Positions 32,984 to 43,262 are shown, counted from the first letter of the stretch. The stretch is 64,000 bases of DNA from Belnapia arida (GCF_016773205.1 NZ_JAETWB010000017.1:1-64000); one strand, 5' to 3'. Notes: generated from the letters alone by a model not told the origin. Numbers and translations are program-made.

Positions 32984-33719
32984 CGGCCGGGCTCCCCATA
33001 CGGACAGCGATGGCAAGCGGAGCGGTCTCAATGCCCTTGGCGATTATCTCTGTGTCAATGCAGCGTCGAGTTACGCCAACATTGCTGTCGATGGCGTGCT
33101 TGGTGAGAGACTGCCAAGTGGAAGCGTTTCTGGAACTCAGATGTAGGCGCGAGCCGCGGAAAGTTTGCGGCGAAAGCGAGGACATGGACATCAAACCATA
33201 CTCCGCGCGGCTCACCACGTACGGGCACGTGGCCGAACCGAGCAACGGGAGGGGGAAGCGCGGCCATCCATCCCACAAGGCGCGGGACGCATGTAGCCCT
33301 GGGCCGCAAGCGGCACATCAGGGCGACAGGGGAGAGGGGGCTATGGCGGCGCGGATGTCATGGTGTCGTCAAGGTACGTGAACGGTTGTTTACCACCTAA
33401 TCACAAGTCTGCATGCGACATGATCTCGTTCACAGGCGCGGTGCTGCACAACAACGACGACTCTGCGCGTGCGGCATGCGCTGGATTTGGTACTGCTCAA
33501 TAAGCCTCGTTGGGCCTAACGACCCGAAATCCGGTATTGTGCGCGTAGCTAGGTTGCACTGCAGCACGGTTCGCGTTAACCTAGCCTCATTCGTACGGAC
33601 CCGGTGTAATCCCGGGTGGCTCTTCCGGCCGCTGATCCGCCGGACAACGCATATGACATCCTAGGACAGCTCAGCGCCTCCAAGCGAGCTCTCCGTGTCC
33701 AGTGCGGACTCCTCCCTTT
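32984..33719. other. Gene-free stretch
   Basis: About 736 bp between divergent genes. Short open frames exist on both strands, but none shows recognisable protein features or a ribosome binding site. The base composition is mixed. The promoters of the SGNH gene (leftward) and the SulP gene (rightward) must lie here; no convincing -35/-10 pair could be assigned. Confidence 0.5.
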
Positions 33720-35207
33720 ATGAAGCATCCGCTCTCTCCATTCCGTGGGTGGTTCTCGAACATCCGCGGTGACTTCCTCTCCGGCCTCGTTGTCGCCCTC
33801 GCCCTGATCCCGGAGGCGATCGGCTTCTCGGTCATCGCTGGTGTTGATCCGAAGGTGGGCCTCTACGCCTCCGTGGTCATCGCCTGCGTCATCGCCTTCG
33901 CGGGTGGCCGCCCGGCAATGATCTCCGCCGCGACGGCCGCGACCGCCGTACTCATGGTCGCCCTCGTGCGCGACCATGGCGTGCAGTACCTGTTCGCCGC
34001 CACCATCCTCATGGGCGTCTTCCAAATCCTGGCAGGCATCCTCAAGCTGGGGCGGTTGATGCGCTTCGTGTCGCAATCCGTCATGACGGGTTTCGTCAAC
34101 GCGCTGGCGATCCTGATCTTCCTGGCTCAGCTTCCGGAACTGGTTGACGTCCCGGCGACGACCTACGGGCTCATCGCGCTCGGCCTCGCGGTCATTTACG
34201 GACTGCCGCGCCTGACCCGCGCGATTCCCTCGCCGCTCGTCGCCATCGCGGTCCTCACCACCGTGACGGCAGTGTTCCACCTCGACGTGCGGACGGTCGC
34301 CGATCTCGGCCAGCTGCCCTCGGCGCTGCCCAGCTTCGGCCTGCCCGAGGTGCCGTTGACGCTCGAGACGCTGCGCATCCTCCTGCCGGTGTCGCTGACG
34401 CTCGCCGCGGTGGGCCTACTGGAATCGCTGCTCACCGCGCAGATTGTCGACGACATGACCGACACGCCGAGCGACAAGAACCGCGAATGCATGGGCCAGG
34501 GCGTCGCCAACATGGCCTCGGCCATCTTCGGCGGCATGGGGGGGTGCGCGATGATCGGCCAGTCGGTCATCAACGTCTCCTCTGGCGGCCGCGGCCGCCT
34601 GTCGACCCTCACCGCCGGGGTGTTCCTGCTGGCGCTGCTGGTCATCTTTCAGGACCTGTTGGCCATCGTGCCGGTCGCCGCGCTGACGGCGGTGATGATC
34701 ATGGTCTCAATCAACACCTTCTCCTGGGGATCCCTCGCGCGGCTGCGCACCAATCCGCTGCCGTCCTCGGTGGTGATGCTGGCGACGGTCGCGACGGTCG
34801 TCGCCACGGCCGACCTCGCCAAGGGCGTCCTGGTCGGGGTGCTGCTCTCCGGCGTCTTCTTCGCTGGCAAGGTCTCCCGGCTGAGCCGCGTCACCTCGGA
34901 GCTCTCGCCCAACGGCACGGTCCGCACCTACCGGGTGGAGGGCCAGGTCTTCTTCGCCTCCGCGGGCACCTTCTTCGACTCGATCGACCTGCTGGAGCCG
35001 GTTGAGCAGATCGTCATCGATGTCAGCGACGCCCATTTCTGGGACATTTCGGCGGTCGGCGCCCTGGATCGTGTCGTGTTCAAGGGGCGGCGGCATGGGC
35101 ATGCAGTGCAGGTGATTGGCCTGAACGAGGCGAGCGCCACCATGGTTGACCGCTTCGCCACGCATAAGCAGGACTCGGTCGCCACCCTCGCCGGGCCGCA
35201 TTCTTGA
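33720..35207 (+). CDS. SulP-family anion transporter with STAS domain
   Basis: 495 residues. The membrane part has the SulP signature region ([20 protein letters not shown], then [15 protein letters not shown]) and about 10-12 helices. The C-terminal STAS domain begins near [20 protein letters not shown] and contains [19 protein letters not shown]. Substrates in the family include sulfate, bicarbonate, molybdate and dicarboxylates; this one cannot be assigned. Beside a molybdoenzyme cluster, molybdate or sulfate is attractive but unproven. A GTG at 33702 is an alternative start adding 6 residues. Confidence 0.9.
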   Translation: MKHPLSPFRGWFSNIRGDFLSGLVVALALIPEAIGFSVIAGVDPKVGLYASVVIACVIAFAGGRPAMISAATAATAVLMVALVRDHGVQYLFAATILMGVFQILAGILKLGRLMRFVSQSVMTGFVNALAILIFLAQLPELVDVPATTYGLIALGLAVIYGLPRLTRAIPSPLVAIAVLTTVTAVFHLDVRTVADLGQLPSALPSFGLPEVPLTLETLRILLPVSLTLAAVGLLESLLTAQIVDDMTDTPSDKNRECMGQGVANMASAIFGGMGGCAMIGQSVINVSSGGRGRLSTLTAGVFLLALLVIFQDLLAIVPVAALTAVMIMVSINTFSWGSLARLRTNPLPSSVVMLATVATVVATADLAKGVLVGVLLSGVFFAGKVSRLSRVTSELSPNGTVRTYRVEGQVFFASAGTFFDSIDLLEPVEQIVIDVSDAHFWDISAVGALDRVVFKGRRHGHAVQVIGLNEASATMVDRFATHKQDSVATLAGPHS

Positions 35208-35492
35208 GGCACCGGGCCGTTTGGCTGGCGCGCGGGTTAGGTGGCGCGCCACTCACCGAGCGCCGGTCACGCCAAACTGCGGCGCCGCTTGCCCAATCGT
35301 TCCCACGACGTTCGGGCAGACCCTCGCCAGGAGGTTCACCTCAAACAGCCTTACGGACTCTTTTGGGCCTCTGGATCACCGACAGCACCACATCCATTGC
35401 GAGTAAAAATCTAGTTGAAACAACCTTTGCGTGTACGCTGTCTGATCTGCTCTGATGCTTGAGGTTATAGCTGAACAACTCACGGGCTGGAG

Positions 35493-35684
35493 ATGGAAAC
35501 CATGAGAAGCTTTATCGCTCTGCCCGTAATGGTATTGGGTTTCATCCTAACCTTAATGGCGGCATTTTTGGACTACATCGGAGGGCTTGTGATGGAACTC
35601 GGCCTCATTACCGCTGGTGATTCGCCCAGAGACGATTTCTGGCTAAACAAGCCGCACCCTGAAGACAGACACAACAACTCATAG
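35493..35684 (+). CDS. Small membrane protein
   Basis: 63 residues (or 60 from the second ATG at 35502). One long hydrophobic stretch (FIALPVMVLGFILTLMAAFL) is followed by a soluble acidic/His tail (SPRDDFWLNKPHPEDRHNNS). It lies 285 bp downstream of the SulP gene in AT-richer DNA on the same strand. No family recognised. Confidence 0.5.
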   Translation: METMRSFIALPVMVLGFILTLMAAFLDYIGGLVMELGLITAGDSPRDDFWLNKPHPEDRHNNS

Positions 35685-35922
35685 CGTTCACCAACAGCAT
35701 TACCTCGAATAGGTTTTGGTGGTCTGGCCGCTGGTGCTGAAGTTATTGAGACAGCTTCTGGAGTCCGACGCCATCATGCTAAGGCCTTGCCACGACGTCG
35801 GATTGCAACGGTGCCGCAGTGGTCGCCGTGTCTGTGTCCCGGATGCCCTGCGGCAGTTCCAATTCTCCAAAAGCGATGGCAGAGAACGCCCCCGGCGCGG
35901 GCTGCAGGACAGGCTCTTAAAT

Positions 35923-35943
35923 CCCAGGAGGGTCGCTCCTGGG
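35923..35943 (-). terminator. Hairpin downstream of the MFS gene
   Basis: CCCAGGAG-GGTCG-CTCCTGGG forms an 8-bp perfect stem. Read on the minus strand it follows the MFS stop (35992) and is followed by GATTTAAG, a weak T-run. The surrounding gap 35685-35991 contains nothing else recognisable. Confidence 0.65.
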
Positions 35944-35991
35944 AGGCGTGGTCATGCTGACTTCTAGCCCAGCTAGACCGACAGCGCCCAT

Positions 35992-37221
35992 TCAGCCCGC
36001 TCTGCCAAGGCGACGCACGACCAACAGTCCGGCGAGGGTGACCACTGCGAGGTGGCCGAAGGCCAGCCCCCAGCCGAGCGCGCCGTCGCCACCCGCGAGG
36101 TCGAGGAACCAGCCGACCCCGAGCGGGCCGAGGAACCCGCCCGCGTAGCCCGCCATTGAGTGCAGGCCCATAGTGGCGCCCCGGAGGCGTTTGTCGGCCG
36201 CCTGGACCGTCCCGGCAGTCAGCGCCGAGCTATCGAGGTAGATGGCGACGTTCCAGAGCATTACCGCGGCCGCCGCCACCACGACGGAGACGCCGGTCGT
36301 CCACCCCGTGACCAGCGACAGCAAGGCGGCGGCGATCATGGCCCAGAGCACCAGCCGCGCACGGCCATACTTCTGCGCGGTCTCGTTCCCGGTGACGGAG
36401 ACCGCGACACCGGCGAGGCCCGCCACGGTGAACAGGACGGCGGGCGATGGCATCCACCCAGGCGCGTCGAGCCGGGCCGCCGTCGAGGCCAGGAAGGACA
36501 CAGCCCATCCGCGGAGGGCGGCCATCTCCCAGGTGTGGACGGTGTAGCCGACAATCCACGCCATCGCCCGCCGGTTCTGGAAGACGGGGCGGAAGTCGAG
36601 CAGCGGCCCGCGCGCGGCGTCACCCAGGCGGGGCGGCAGTTTGCCCGGCATGACAACCACGGCGATGGCGAAGGCGGTTGCCGCGGCGACGCCGCCGAAC
36701 GCGAAGGCGGCACTCGGCCCACCCAGTGCGTCGAACAGGTTGGCGGCGGCGAAGGAAACGGCACCCGCGATGCCGACCCCGGCAGCATGCCAGGAAACCG
36801 CCCGCGACTGCGCGGTGCCCTCGAGCGGGTCAGCGATGGCCTTGAGGCCGACCATGTAGGCGCCCGCCCAGCCGACGCCCGCCAGGGCGCGCATCAGCAG
36901 GCCGGACCAGAACCCGTCTGCCACGAAGGCGAAGCCAAGGTGCGACAGCGCGGTCAGCCCGGTCCCGACGAGGTAGATGCGCCGCACCGGGACGCGGTCG
37001 GTCAGAGCCAGGAGCACCGGGACGGCGGGGACGTAGGCGGCGAAGAAAATGCCGACCAGCCAACCGGCCTTGGTCTTCGATAGTTGCCAGCGCTCGATGG
37101 TGCCGGGCAGCAGGGCGGGCAAGATGAAGGCGCCGATCTGCGTCAGCACTTGCGCGGCCACGATGGCGGCGACGAAGCTCCGGCTGCCCGGGGTAAGGGC
37201 GGCTCGCCCAGCCTCCCTCAT
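35992..37221 (-). CDS. MFS transporter linked to ArsN1
   Basis: 409 residues from MREAGRAALTPGSRSF, with about 12 membrane helices (LTQIGAFILPALLPGTIERW, then AYVPAVPVLLALTDRVPVRR with the usual loop 2-3 basic motif). It belongs to the CynX/NimT-like branch by general look. It is encoded downstream of the ArsN1-like acetyltransferase on the same strand, with a LysR gene divergent. MFS genes beside arsN1 are thought to export arsinothricin, its acetylated form or related compounds; this is inference from context. Confidence 0.85.
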   Translation of the reverse strand: MREAGRAALTPGSRSFVAAIVAAQVLTQIGAFILPALLPGTIERWQLSKTKAGWLVGIFFAAYVPAVPVLLALTDRVPVRRIYLVGTGLTALSHLGFAFVADGFWSGLLMRALAGVGWAGAYMVGLKAIADPLEGTAQSRAVSWHAAGVGIAGAVSFAAANLFDALGGPSAAFAFGGVAAATAFAIAVVVMPGKLPPRLGDAARGPLLDFRPVFQNRRAMAWIVGYTVHTWEMAALRGWAVSFLASTAARLDAPGWMPSPAVLFTVAGLAGVAVSVTGNETAQKYGRARLVLWAMIAAALLSLVTGWTTGVSVVVAAAAVMLWNVAIYLDSSALTAGTVQAADKRLRGATMGLHSMAGYAGGFLGPLGVGWFLDLAGGDGALGWGLAFGHLAVVTLAGLLVVRRLGRAG

Positions 37222-37375
37222 GGGATAGCCGCTTGGCCGTCCCTGGCGGGGTGCGCTGTCTGGCTTGCAGCGGCTGGCAGCATCGAGCACCTCGGTGTGG
37301 GCGAGGCACCGTAACGACGTTGCCGCGGGATGCGAAGGCGCTGGGTCCGCTGTGCGCTGTCCCCTCTTCCTAGCG

Positions 37376-37951
37376 TCAGCCGCCCTCGTCCGGGTCCGTG
37401 CCGTCTCCCTCGCCGAGCGCGCGCTGGAGCAGGACGGTGTCGAGCCATCGGCCGTGCTTGCGGCCGACCGAGCGGAGGGTGCCGACAAGGCGAAATCCGA
37501 ATGCTTCATGCAGGCGCACCGAAGCCAGGTTCGCGCTGTCGCCGACCACCGCCACCATCTGCCGCACCCCGAGCGCCTCACACTGCGTGAGCAGCTCCTG
37601 GAGCAGCAGGCGGCCGATGCCGCGGCCATTGACGTCGTGGCGCACGTAGACGGAGTTCTCCGCTGTGTTCCTGTAGGCGGCGCGCGGCCGGTAGGCGCTG
37701 GCGTAGGCATAACCGAGGATGGCGCCGTCGCCGCCCTCGGCGACCAGGTAGGGCAGCCCGCGGGCGAGGACGTCGGCGCGCCGCCGCCGCATGTCGTCCT
37801 CGTTGGGCGGTTCGGTCTCGAAGGAGCCGGTCCCATGCAGGACGTGATGGCCGTAGGTGGCGGCGATGGCGTCAACATCGTCCTCCGCTGACGGCCTGAC
37901 GCGGATGGTGCTGAGTTGCCCTGTCGCTGGGGCGAAGTCCTGTGTGTTCAT
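37376..37951 (-). CDS. arsN1: GNAT acetyltransferase, ArsN1-like
   Basis: 191 residues with the GNAT fold of the phosphinothricin/arsinothricin acetyltransferase family: IRVRPSAEDDVDAIAATYGH at the start, HGTGSFETEPPNE, the acetyl-CoA loop VNGRGIGRLLLQELL and the C-terminal LHEAFGFRLVGTLRSVG. ArsN1 acetylates arsinothricin, an organoarsenical analogue of glutamate, and inactivates it. Relatives acetylate phosphinothricin or methionine sulfoximine, so substrate choice is uncertain; the ars context favours ArsN1. It is divergent from the LysR gene. Confidence 0.72.
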   Translation of the reverse strand: MNTQDFAPATGQLSTIRVRPSAEDDVDAIAATYGHHVLHGTGSFETEPPNEDDMRRRRADVLARGLPYLVAEGGDGAILGYAYASAYRPRAAYRNTAENSVYVRHDVNGRGIGRLLLQELLTQCEALGVRQMVAVVGDSANLASVRLHEAFGFRLVGTLRSVGRKHGRWLDTVLLQRALGEGDGTDPDEGG

Positions 37952-37993
37952 GCCTGCAAGACTGCGGCCGCCCGCTCGGGGGTGAAAGGAAAT

Positions 37994-38019
37994 TTATCTG
38001 ATCCGCGGCATCAGGATAA
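37994..38019. promoter_or_regulatory. LysR-type operator between arsN1-like and lysR genes
   Basis: TTATCTGAT (37994-38002) and ATCAGGATAA (38010-38019) form a near-perfect interrupted inverted repeat containing a T-N11-A core. It is in the 77-bp gap between the divergent acetyltransferase and LysR genes, the standard place for a LysR recognition site. Confidence 0.7.
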
Positions 38020-38028
38020 GTTTTCCGC

Positions 38029-38940
38029 ATGCATGACCCAAGCCTCCGCCAGCTACGGACCTTCCTCTTGGTTGTTGAGACCGGTGGCGTCACCACCGCC
38101 GCGCAGGCGCTCGGCCTGACCCAGCCCGCAGCCAGCCAGCAGCTCCGCGAGCTGGAGCGCATCATGGGCGTCCGGCTGCTTGAGCGGGTCGCCGGGCGTG
38201 CGGTGCCAACTGCCGCCGGGCGGGCCCTCGTTGAACCGGCCCGGCGGGCGCAGGCCGCGGTCGAGGACGCCAGGGCGGTGGCCGCGGCCCACCGGCTCGG
38301 TGAGGTGGGGCGCGTCCGCCTGGGCACGGGTGCCACGGCTTGCATCCACCTCCTGCCACCGGTGCTGGCGGAGCTGAACGCGCGCATGCCCGGCCTCGAG
38401 GTCATCATCGCCACCGGAAACACGCCGGACATCCTCCGCCGGGTCGAGGAAGGCGATCTCGACGCGGCGCTGGTCACCCTACCAGCGGCGCTCGCACGTT
38501 CGCTCACCACGACCCGGATCGCCACCGACGCCTTGGTGGCACTCCTGCCAGACAGCATGGCGCCCCCGGAGCGCCTCGCGCTGACCGCGGCCGACTTCGA
38601 CGGACTGCCCCTCATCCTGTACGAGGCGGGTGCGAACACCCGAGCCATCATCGACGCTTGGTTCCATCGAGCGGGCGTTGTCCCTCGACCCATCATAGAG
38701 CTTGGCAGCGTCGAGGCCATCAAAGTGCTGGTGGCGGGCCGTCGCGGCTGCTCGGTGTTGCCCTGGCTCGCACTCGGCGGCCACGTCGCGGGCGCCGTGG
38801 TGCGGCCTTTGCGTCCAGCCCTCGCACGGCAACTCGCAGTCGTGGTTCGCAAGGAGAAGGTCGTCGACCGGGGCCTTGGAAGGTTGCTCGGCGCCTTGAA
38901 AATTGCGGGTAGCCAATCAAGTTCGGTGAACAATGGATAA
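38029..38940 (+). CDS. LysR-family transcriptional regulator
   Basis: 303 residues. The N-terminal HTH is standard (LRQLRTFLLVVETGGVTTAA, then LGLTQPAASQQLRELERIMG), followed by a linker helix and a periplasmic-binding-protein-like effector domain (RVRLGTGATACIHLLPPVLA; GLEVIIATGNTPDILRRVEE). It is divergent from the acetyltransferase/MFS operon, with an inverted repeat between, so it probably controls that operon in response to its substrate. Confidence 0.93.
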   Translation: MHDPSLRQLRTFLLVVETGGVTTAAQALGLTQPAASQQLRELERIMGVRLLERVAGRAVPTAAGRALVEPARRAQAAVEDARAVAAAHRLGEVGRVRLGTGATACIHLLPPVLAELNARMPGLEVIIATGNTPDILRRVEEGDLDAALVTLPAALARSLTTTRIATDALVALLPDSMAPPERLALTAADFDGLPLILYEAGANTRAIIDAWFHRAGVVPRPIIELGSVEAIKVLVAGRRGCSVLPWLALGGHVAGAVVRPLRPALARQLAVVVRKEKVVDRGLGRLLGALKIAGSQSSSVNNG

Positions 38941-39132
38941 TGGCCGTAAGCGACAAATCCACTTTGGAACCAGAGTAACGGCTGGTGCCGAGCCGCTAAA
39001 GGTTATCTCTGAGAACTGCTGCCGCCGTCGCGTCCGACTTGTCGAACCGCCCCATGGTGACGCGCAACTTCCTTTTATGGTATTTTTCTGCTGTCGTTCG
39101 TCTGCGAGCGCGGCAGCGACCGGGAGATCCGC

Positions 39133-42100
39133 ATGGAGTGGATAGACAAGCACCACCTCGATGGCTTCGCCGAGAAGACGGATGCGCAAGACAAGCTGCC
39201 GCGCCTAGTGGCCGACCTGATCCTGGCCACGTCGGCGGTTCCTGACGTGATGCGCTTCCTCTCAGACGGCGCGGGGCGGGTGCGAGGCTTCGACGGCGTG
39301 TTGGTTTCGCCGGGGGCGCCGCCTCACGTACCGCGCGGCAGGTCCTACTGGGAGTTCGGCTGTTCGCGGGACGTAAGGGACAAGGCACGGCGTGACATTC
39401 GAAAGCGAAAGGGCGAGGTGGACGACACCGAACGGGCCGCTTCCACCCTCGTCTTCGTCACGCCAAGGCACTACGACACCCCCGGCCACCACCTCCACGA
39501 CTTCGAGGAGGAACTCCGAGCAGAATCGGGATGGGGAGCCGTCCTGATCGTAGACGGCGGGCGACTGAGGCACTGGCTGGCCCTCGCGTCGGGCGTGGCG
39601 GCACGCTGGGCGCGCCTGGAGTTCCAGGCGGCTCCGCAGGGCGTGTGGAGTGTTGAGGAATTCTGGCACGAGTATTCCAACCGCTTCGACCCGCCGCTCA
39701 AGGAGGAGGTCATCCTCGCCGGACGACAGCAGCAGGCGACGCAAATGCTCGAGCGTCTCGCCGCCCTCCAACCCGACCGCATCGTCGTCTCAGCCGACTC
39801 GCCCGACGAGGCACTCGCCTTTGCTATGGCGGCGCTCCGTAAGGCCGACCCCGCCGTGCGGCTGGTGCTGGAGGCAAGGTCGCTTGTGGTGGACACGCCC
39901 GAGGCGGCGCGGGATCTGCGGGACAGGCCGCTCGCCTACTTCCCGACACACGGCGCGGCCCGCAGCGTCGGGTCCCTCGCGCAATGGGGGCCGACCATCC
40001 TGGCCAGGGGCCGCAACGACGCAGCCGGTGGCGCTATAGACCTGCGAAGGCCGTCGCGGCACGACTTCGCCGAGGCTTTGCAGCAGCCCAGGATACCCCT
40101 GCAGAAGGCGCTTCAGCTCGCATCCGAGTGCGGCAGGAGCGTCACGGTGCTCGCCCGGCGCATCCCAGGCATCGATCACCCTTCACCGGCATGGGCCGCC
40201 ACCCCCGATTCCCTCCTGCCCGCCTTGCTGGCAGGAGCCTGGGATGCGGCGACGCCCGCCGACAGAGCGGTTGTCGCCCGTCTCGCCGGAGTCGCCGACT
40301 ACGGAGAATGGGAGGCGCGGGCGCAGCCCTTCCTTGCGATCGATGACCCACCCTTGGAGAACGAAGGCACGGTTTGGAAGGTTCGAGCGCCTGTCGATGC
40401 TTTCGTCCTGCTGGGACGCCACCTCGGCGCGGGCCACTTCGAGCGGCTGAGGCAGGCTTGCCTGGATGTGCTGGGCCTCGTGGATGCGAATCTCGACAAG
40501 ACCAGCGCGGACCTGATGATGGCGGGCCCGGGCGTGCCGCACTCCGACTGGCTTCGGGACGGCCTTGCGACCACGCTGCTGATGACGGCAACCCTCCATA
40601 ATAGTGCGGGCTGCGGACCGGCGCTGGCAACCGCAGGCGGGCCTGAAAGGTGGGCGGACGCCACGGTGGCAGCGCTACCGGGCCTCGCGACGGATGCACG
40701 CCTTCTCGCCAGCCTGCGTGGCACTCTCCCGATCTTGGCGGAGGCCGCCCCCATCCCTTTCGTCGCGGCGATTGAACGCCTCGTGGCAGCCGACCCTGAG
40801 GGAGTGCGGTGGCTGTTCGTTGAACGCACCGAATTCATCACGCCCAGGTCTTACCACGTCCATCTCCTCTGGGCATTGGAACGGATTGCTTGGGACCCAG
40901 CTGTGCTGCCACAGGCGGCCCTCCTCCTGGCCAGGCTTGCGGCCCTCGACCCGCATCCTGACAGCATGCTCATTAACAGGCCGGTTCGGAGCCTGCGCTC
41001 CATTCTGCTGCCTTGGTTGCCGGGCACGGACGCGGACTTGGAGAAGTGTCTCGGCGTGCTGACAGCGATCATCCGAACCAGCGAATCGGTCGGATGGGAA
41101 CTCTGCATGCGCCTGCTCCCGGAGCATCACGCCGTTGCGGAGCCCACAGCACGGCCCCGTCTCCGAGAAGCCAGCTCCTACGACCACGGACCGTCGAGGC
41201 AGGAAACCGCTAAGATGTGGGCTGCGGTCGCCAATCACGTACTCGGCATGGTGGGGACCGATCCCGAACGATGGATCACGCTTCTCGACCGCATCGAGGT
41301 CCTCTCATCCGAGGATCAGGCGCGGGCGACGCAGCAATTGGAGGCTGTCTTCGCAGCGACGGAGGTGAAAGAACGAAGGAGGTTGTGGGAGAAGCTCCGG
41401 GACATCGCGGCGAGGCATGCCGAGTTCCCCGACGCGGGGTGGACGTTGAAGGGCGAGCGGCTTGAGGTCCTCGCCGGTATCGTGCGCCGGTTCGCGCCCA
41501 GCGACAGCGTCTCCGTCGCGGCGCCCCTGTTCGATTTCCATCGTCCGTCACGCCACCGCGCTCTCACGGAAGAGGAGATGACGGCGGAGGCGCTGGAGGA
41601 GGCGCGCGGTGTCGCAGTGGCGGACCTGTTGAGCCGCGAAGGGAGCGCCGGACTGCTGCGCCTCGCGGAGGCCGTGCGTGCTCCGTGGCTTCTCGCGGCT
41701 CCTGCCGTACTCGCGGCGGGTACGCCCGAGGCCGTCCTCGACCTGTGCGGGACGGCCCAGGCGGCTCGCACCGAGAACTCCGGCATCCTCGCTCGCGCCC
41801 TCTCCGGTTCGGCCGACCGCACCTTTGGCGACGCGTGGCGCGAGCTGCTCGCCCGTGCCGCGCGGGAGGGGCGCACGCCGGAGCAGGTGGCCAATCTGGC
41901 GCTCGGTCTGGAGGACGGCCCCGGGACCTGGGACTTCGTTGACCGCCTCAGTGACGCCGTGGCCAACTCCTACTGGAGGGGGAGGCATCCATGGCGGCTC
42001 GCGGAGGGTGACTCTGCGCTGAACGAGAGGGCGGCTAGCCAGTATCTCTCTGTTGGACGGCCTTACCAAGCGCTGACCACCCTTGCCGAGGCCGCGCGCC

Positions 42101-42906
42101 CCGCAGCCGCGCTCGTCTTCGAGGCGCTCGACGGTACCCTGTCCGCCTTGAACTCCGGTCCCCTCGACGACCCATCCATGCTCTCATTCCACCTCGAGCA
42201 GGTTTTCGATGGGCTGCGCGCACGCGACGACGTGAACCGCACCGACTTGGCCAGGCGTGAGTTCGCCTACCTGCCCCTTTTGGGCCGGGCGCGGGAAGGA
42301 TACGGGGATTTAGCCATCCTCCACCTCATGGCGGCCGACCCGACCATGTTTGTGGACGCGGTGAAGCTCGTCTTCCGAGGCGCGTCGGAGGAGCCGCGGG
42401 AGCTGAATCAGGCGGAGCGCAACCTTGCCAAGGCCGCCTACGACCTCCTCGCTGCGTTTCGCACCGTTCCCGGCGTAACGGCCAACGGCGTGAACGGGGA
42501 GGTGACAGCTCTGTGGGTCCGGGAGGCGATGCGGCGGCTGCGGGAGGCCGACCGTGAGGCGATCGGCGCTCAGTGCGTTGGAAAGGTCCTGGCCCACGCG
42601 CCGCATGACCTCACGGACGGCGCATGGCCTGCTAGCCCCGTGCGCGACCTCATTGAGGAGGCAGTTTCGGACGACCTTGAGACGGGCATTCGCATTGAGC
42701 GCTTCAACATGCGTGGGGTGCACTTGAGGGGGCTCTACGACGGTGGGGACCAGGAGCGACAGCTTGCTGCAGCATACAGGGGGTGGGCGGACGCCTGCAC
42801 GGCTTGGCCTCGGACCTCGGCCATGCTGGCAAGTGTCGCCGCGGATTGGTTGGAAGATGCTAAGCGTGAAGATGTACGAGCCAGGCAGCGCATGATGGAG
42901 GATTGA
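39133..42906 (+). CDS. Giant protein with REase-like N-terminus and degenerate NTPase-like core, possible immune effector
   Basis: 1257 residues with no signal or membrane segment. The first 150 residues look like a restriction-endonuclease-type domain: GFDGVLVSPGAPP (D54), GRSYWEFGCSRD (E74), VRDKARRDIRKRK (K84), then TLVFVTPRHY. Next comes VWSVEEFWHEYSNRFDPPLK and a region where a P-loop ATPase is expected, but the loop reads VVSADSPDEALAF, without GKT/S. The remaining 900 residues are alpha-helical repeat-like. This resembles large uncharacterised proteins found in genomic islands, which suggests nucleic-acid-targeting defence. GGGAG lies 6 bp before the ATG. It is transcribed alone between the lysR gene and the ars operon. 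The function is inferred, not shown. Confidence 0.7.
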   Translation: MEWIDKHHLDGFAEKTDAQDKLPRLVADLILATSAVPDVMRFLSDGAGRVRGFDGVLVSPGAPPHVPRGRSYWEFGCSRDVRDKARRDIRKRKGEVDDTERAASTLVFVTPRHYDTPGHHLHDFEEELRAESGWGAVLIVDGGRLRHWLALASGVAARWARLEFQAAPQGVWSVEEFWHEYSNRFDPPLKEEVILAGRQQQATQMLERLAALQPDRIVVSADSPDEALAFAMAALRKADPAVRLVLEARSLVVDTPEAARDLRDRPLAYFPTHGAARSVGSLAQWGPTILARGRNDAAGGAIDLRRPSRHDFAEALQQPRIPLQKALQLASECGRSVTVLARRIPGIDHPSPAWAATPDSLLPALLAGAWDAATPADRAVVARLAGVADYGEWEARAQPFLAIDDPPLENEGTVWKVRAPVDAFVLLGRHLGAGHFERLRQACLDVLGLVDANLDKTSADLMMAGPGVPHSDWLRDGLATTLLMTATLHNSAGCGPALATAGGPERWADATVAALPGLATDARLLASLRGTLPILAEAAPIPFVAAIERLVAADPEGVRWLFVERTEFITPRSYHVHLLWALERIAWDPAVLPQAALLLARLAALDPHPDSMLINRPVRSLRSILLPWLPGTDADLEKCLGVLTAIIRTSESVGWELCMRLLPEHHAVAEPTARPRLREASSYDHGPSRQETAKMWAAVANHVLGMVGTDPERWITLLDRIEVLSSEDQARATQQLEAVFAATEVKERRRLWEKLRDIAARHAEFPDAGWTLKGERLEVLAGIVRRFAPSDSVSVAAPLFDFHRPSRHRALTEEEMTAEALEEARGVAVADLLSREGSAGLLRLAEAVRAPWLLAAPAVLAAGTPEAVLDLCGTAQAARTENSGILARALSGSADRTFGDAWRELLARAAREGRTPEQVANLALGLEDGPGTWDFVDRLSDAVANSYWRGRHPWRLAEGDSALNERAASQYLSVGRPYQALTTLAEAARPAAALVFEALDGTLSALNSGPLDDPSMLSFHLEQVFDGLRARDDVNRTDLARREFAYLPLLGRAREGYGDLAILHLMAADPTMFVDAVKLVFRGASEEPRELNQAERNLAKAAYDLLAAFRTVPGVTANGVNGEVTALWVREAMRRLREADREAIGAQCVGKVLAHAPHDLTDGAWPASPVRDLIEEAVSDDLETGIRIERFNMRGVHLRGLYDGGDQERQLAAAYRGWADACTAWPRTSAMLASVAADWLEDAKREDVRARQRMMED

Positions 42907-43262
42907 CCCAGCCTTCAGGCTTGCGCGGCTGTATGTCTCCGCTCCGGTGTAGTTCCACCATCCTCCGCGGCATGTCGCACGGCGAGGAAACTGTGTCGGC
43001 CGCATGCGGCGCAGCTACCGTTGCAAGCAGCACGATTGCCTCCGTGCCACCATCACGATCACGCCTGCGGCCATGATTGTATGATCCTGCTGCTGCAAAG
43101 GCCATTTCCACGCGGCCTGCCAACATCTGTAATCCAATCAACTCAGCCGTCGGCCCCCGAGCAGTCACGTTCGCATTCGTGAGGCGGTGGTGGAGCACGG
43201 ACGGCCGGATGGGCACACAGCTGACAAAAGAGCAGCAGCGTTATGCTGCCACCCGCCTACCT
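42907..43262. other. Intergenic stretch between convergent genes
   Basis: 356 bp between the stop of the giant gene and the stop of arsH. No gene, RNA or strong hairpin is visible; only short frames lacking protein character occur. Confidence 0.5.
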
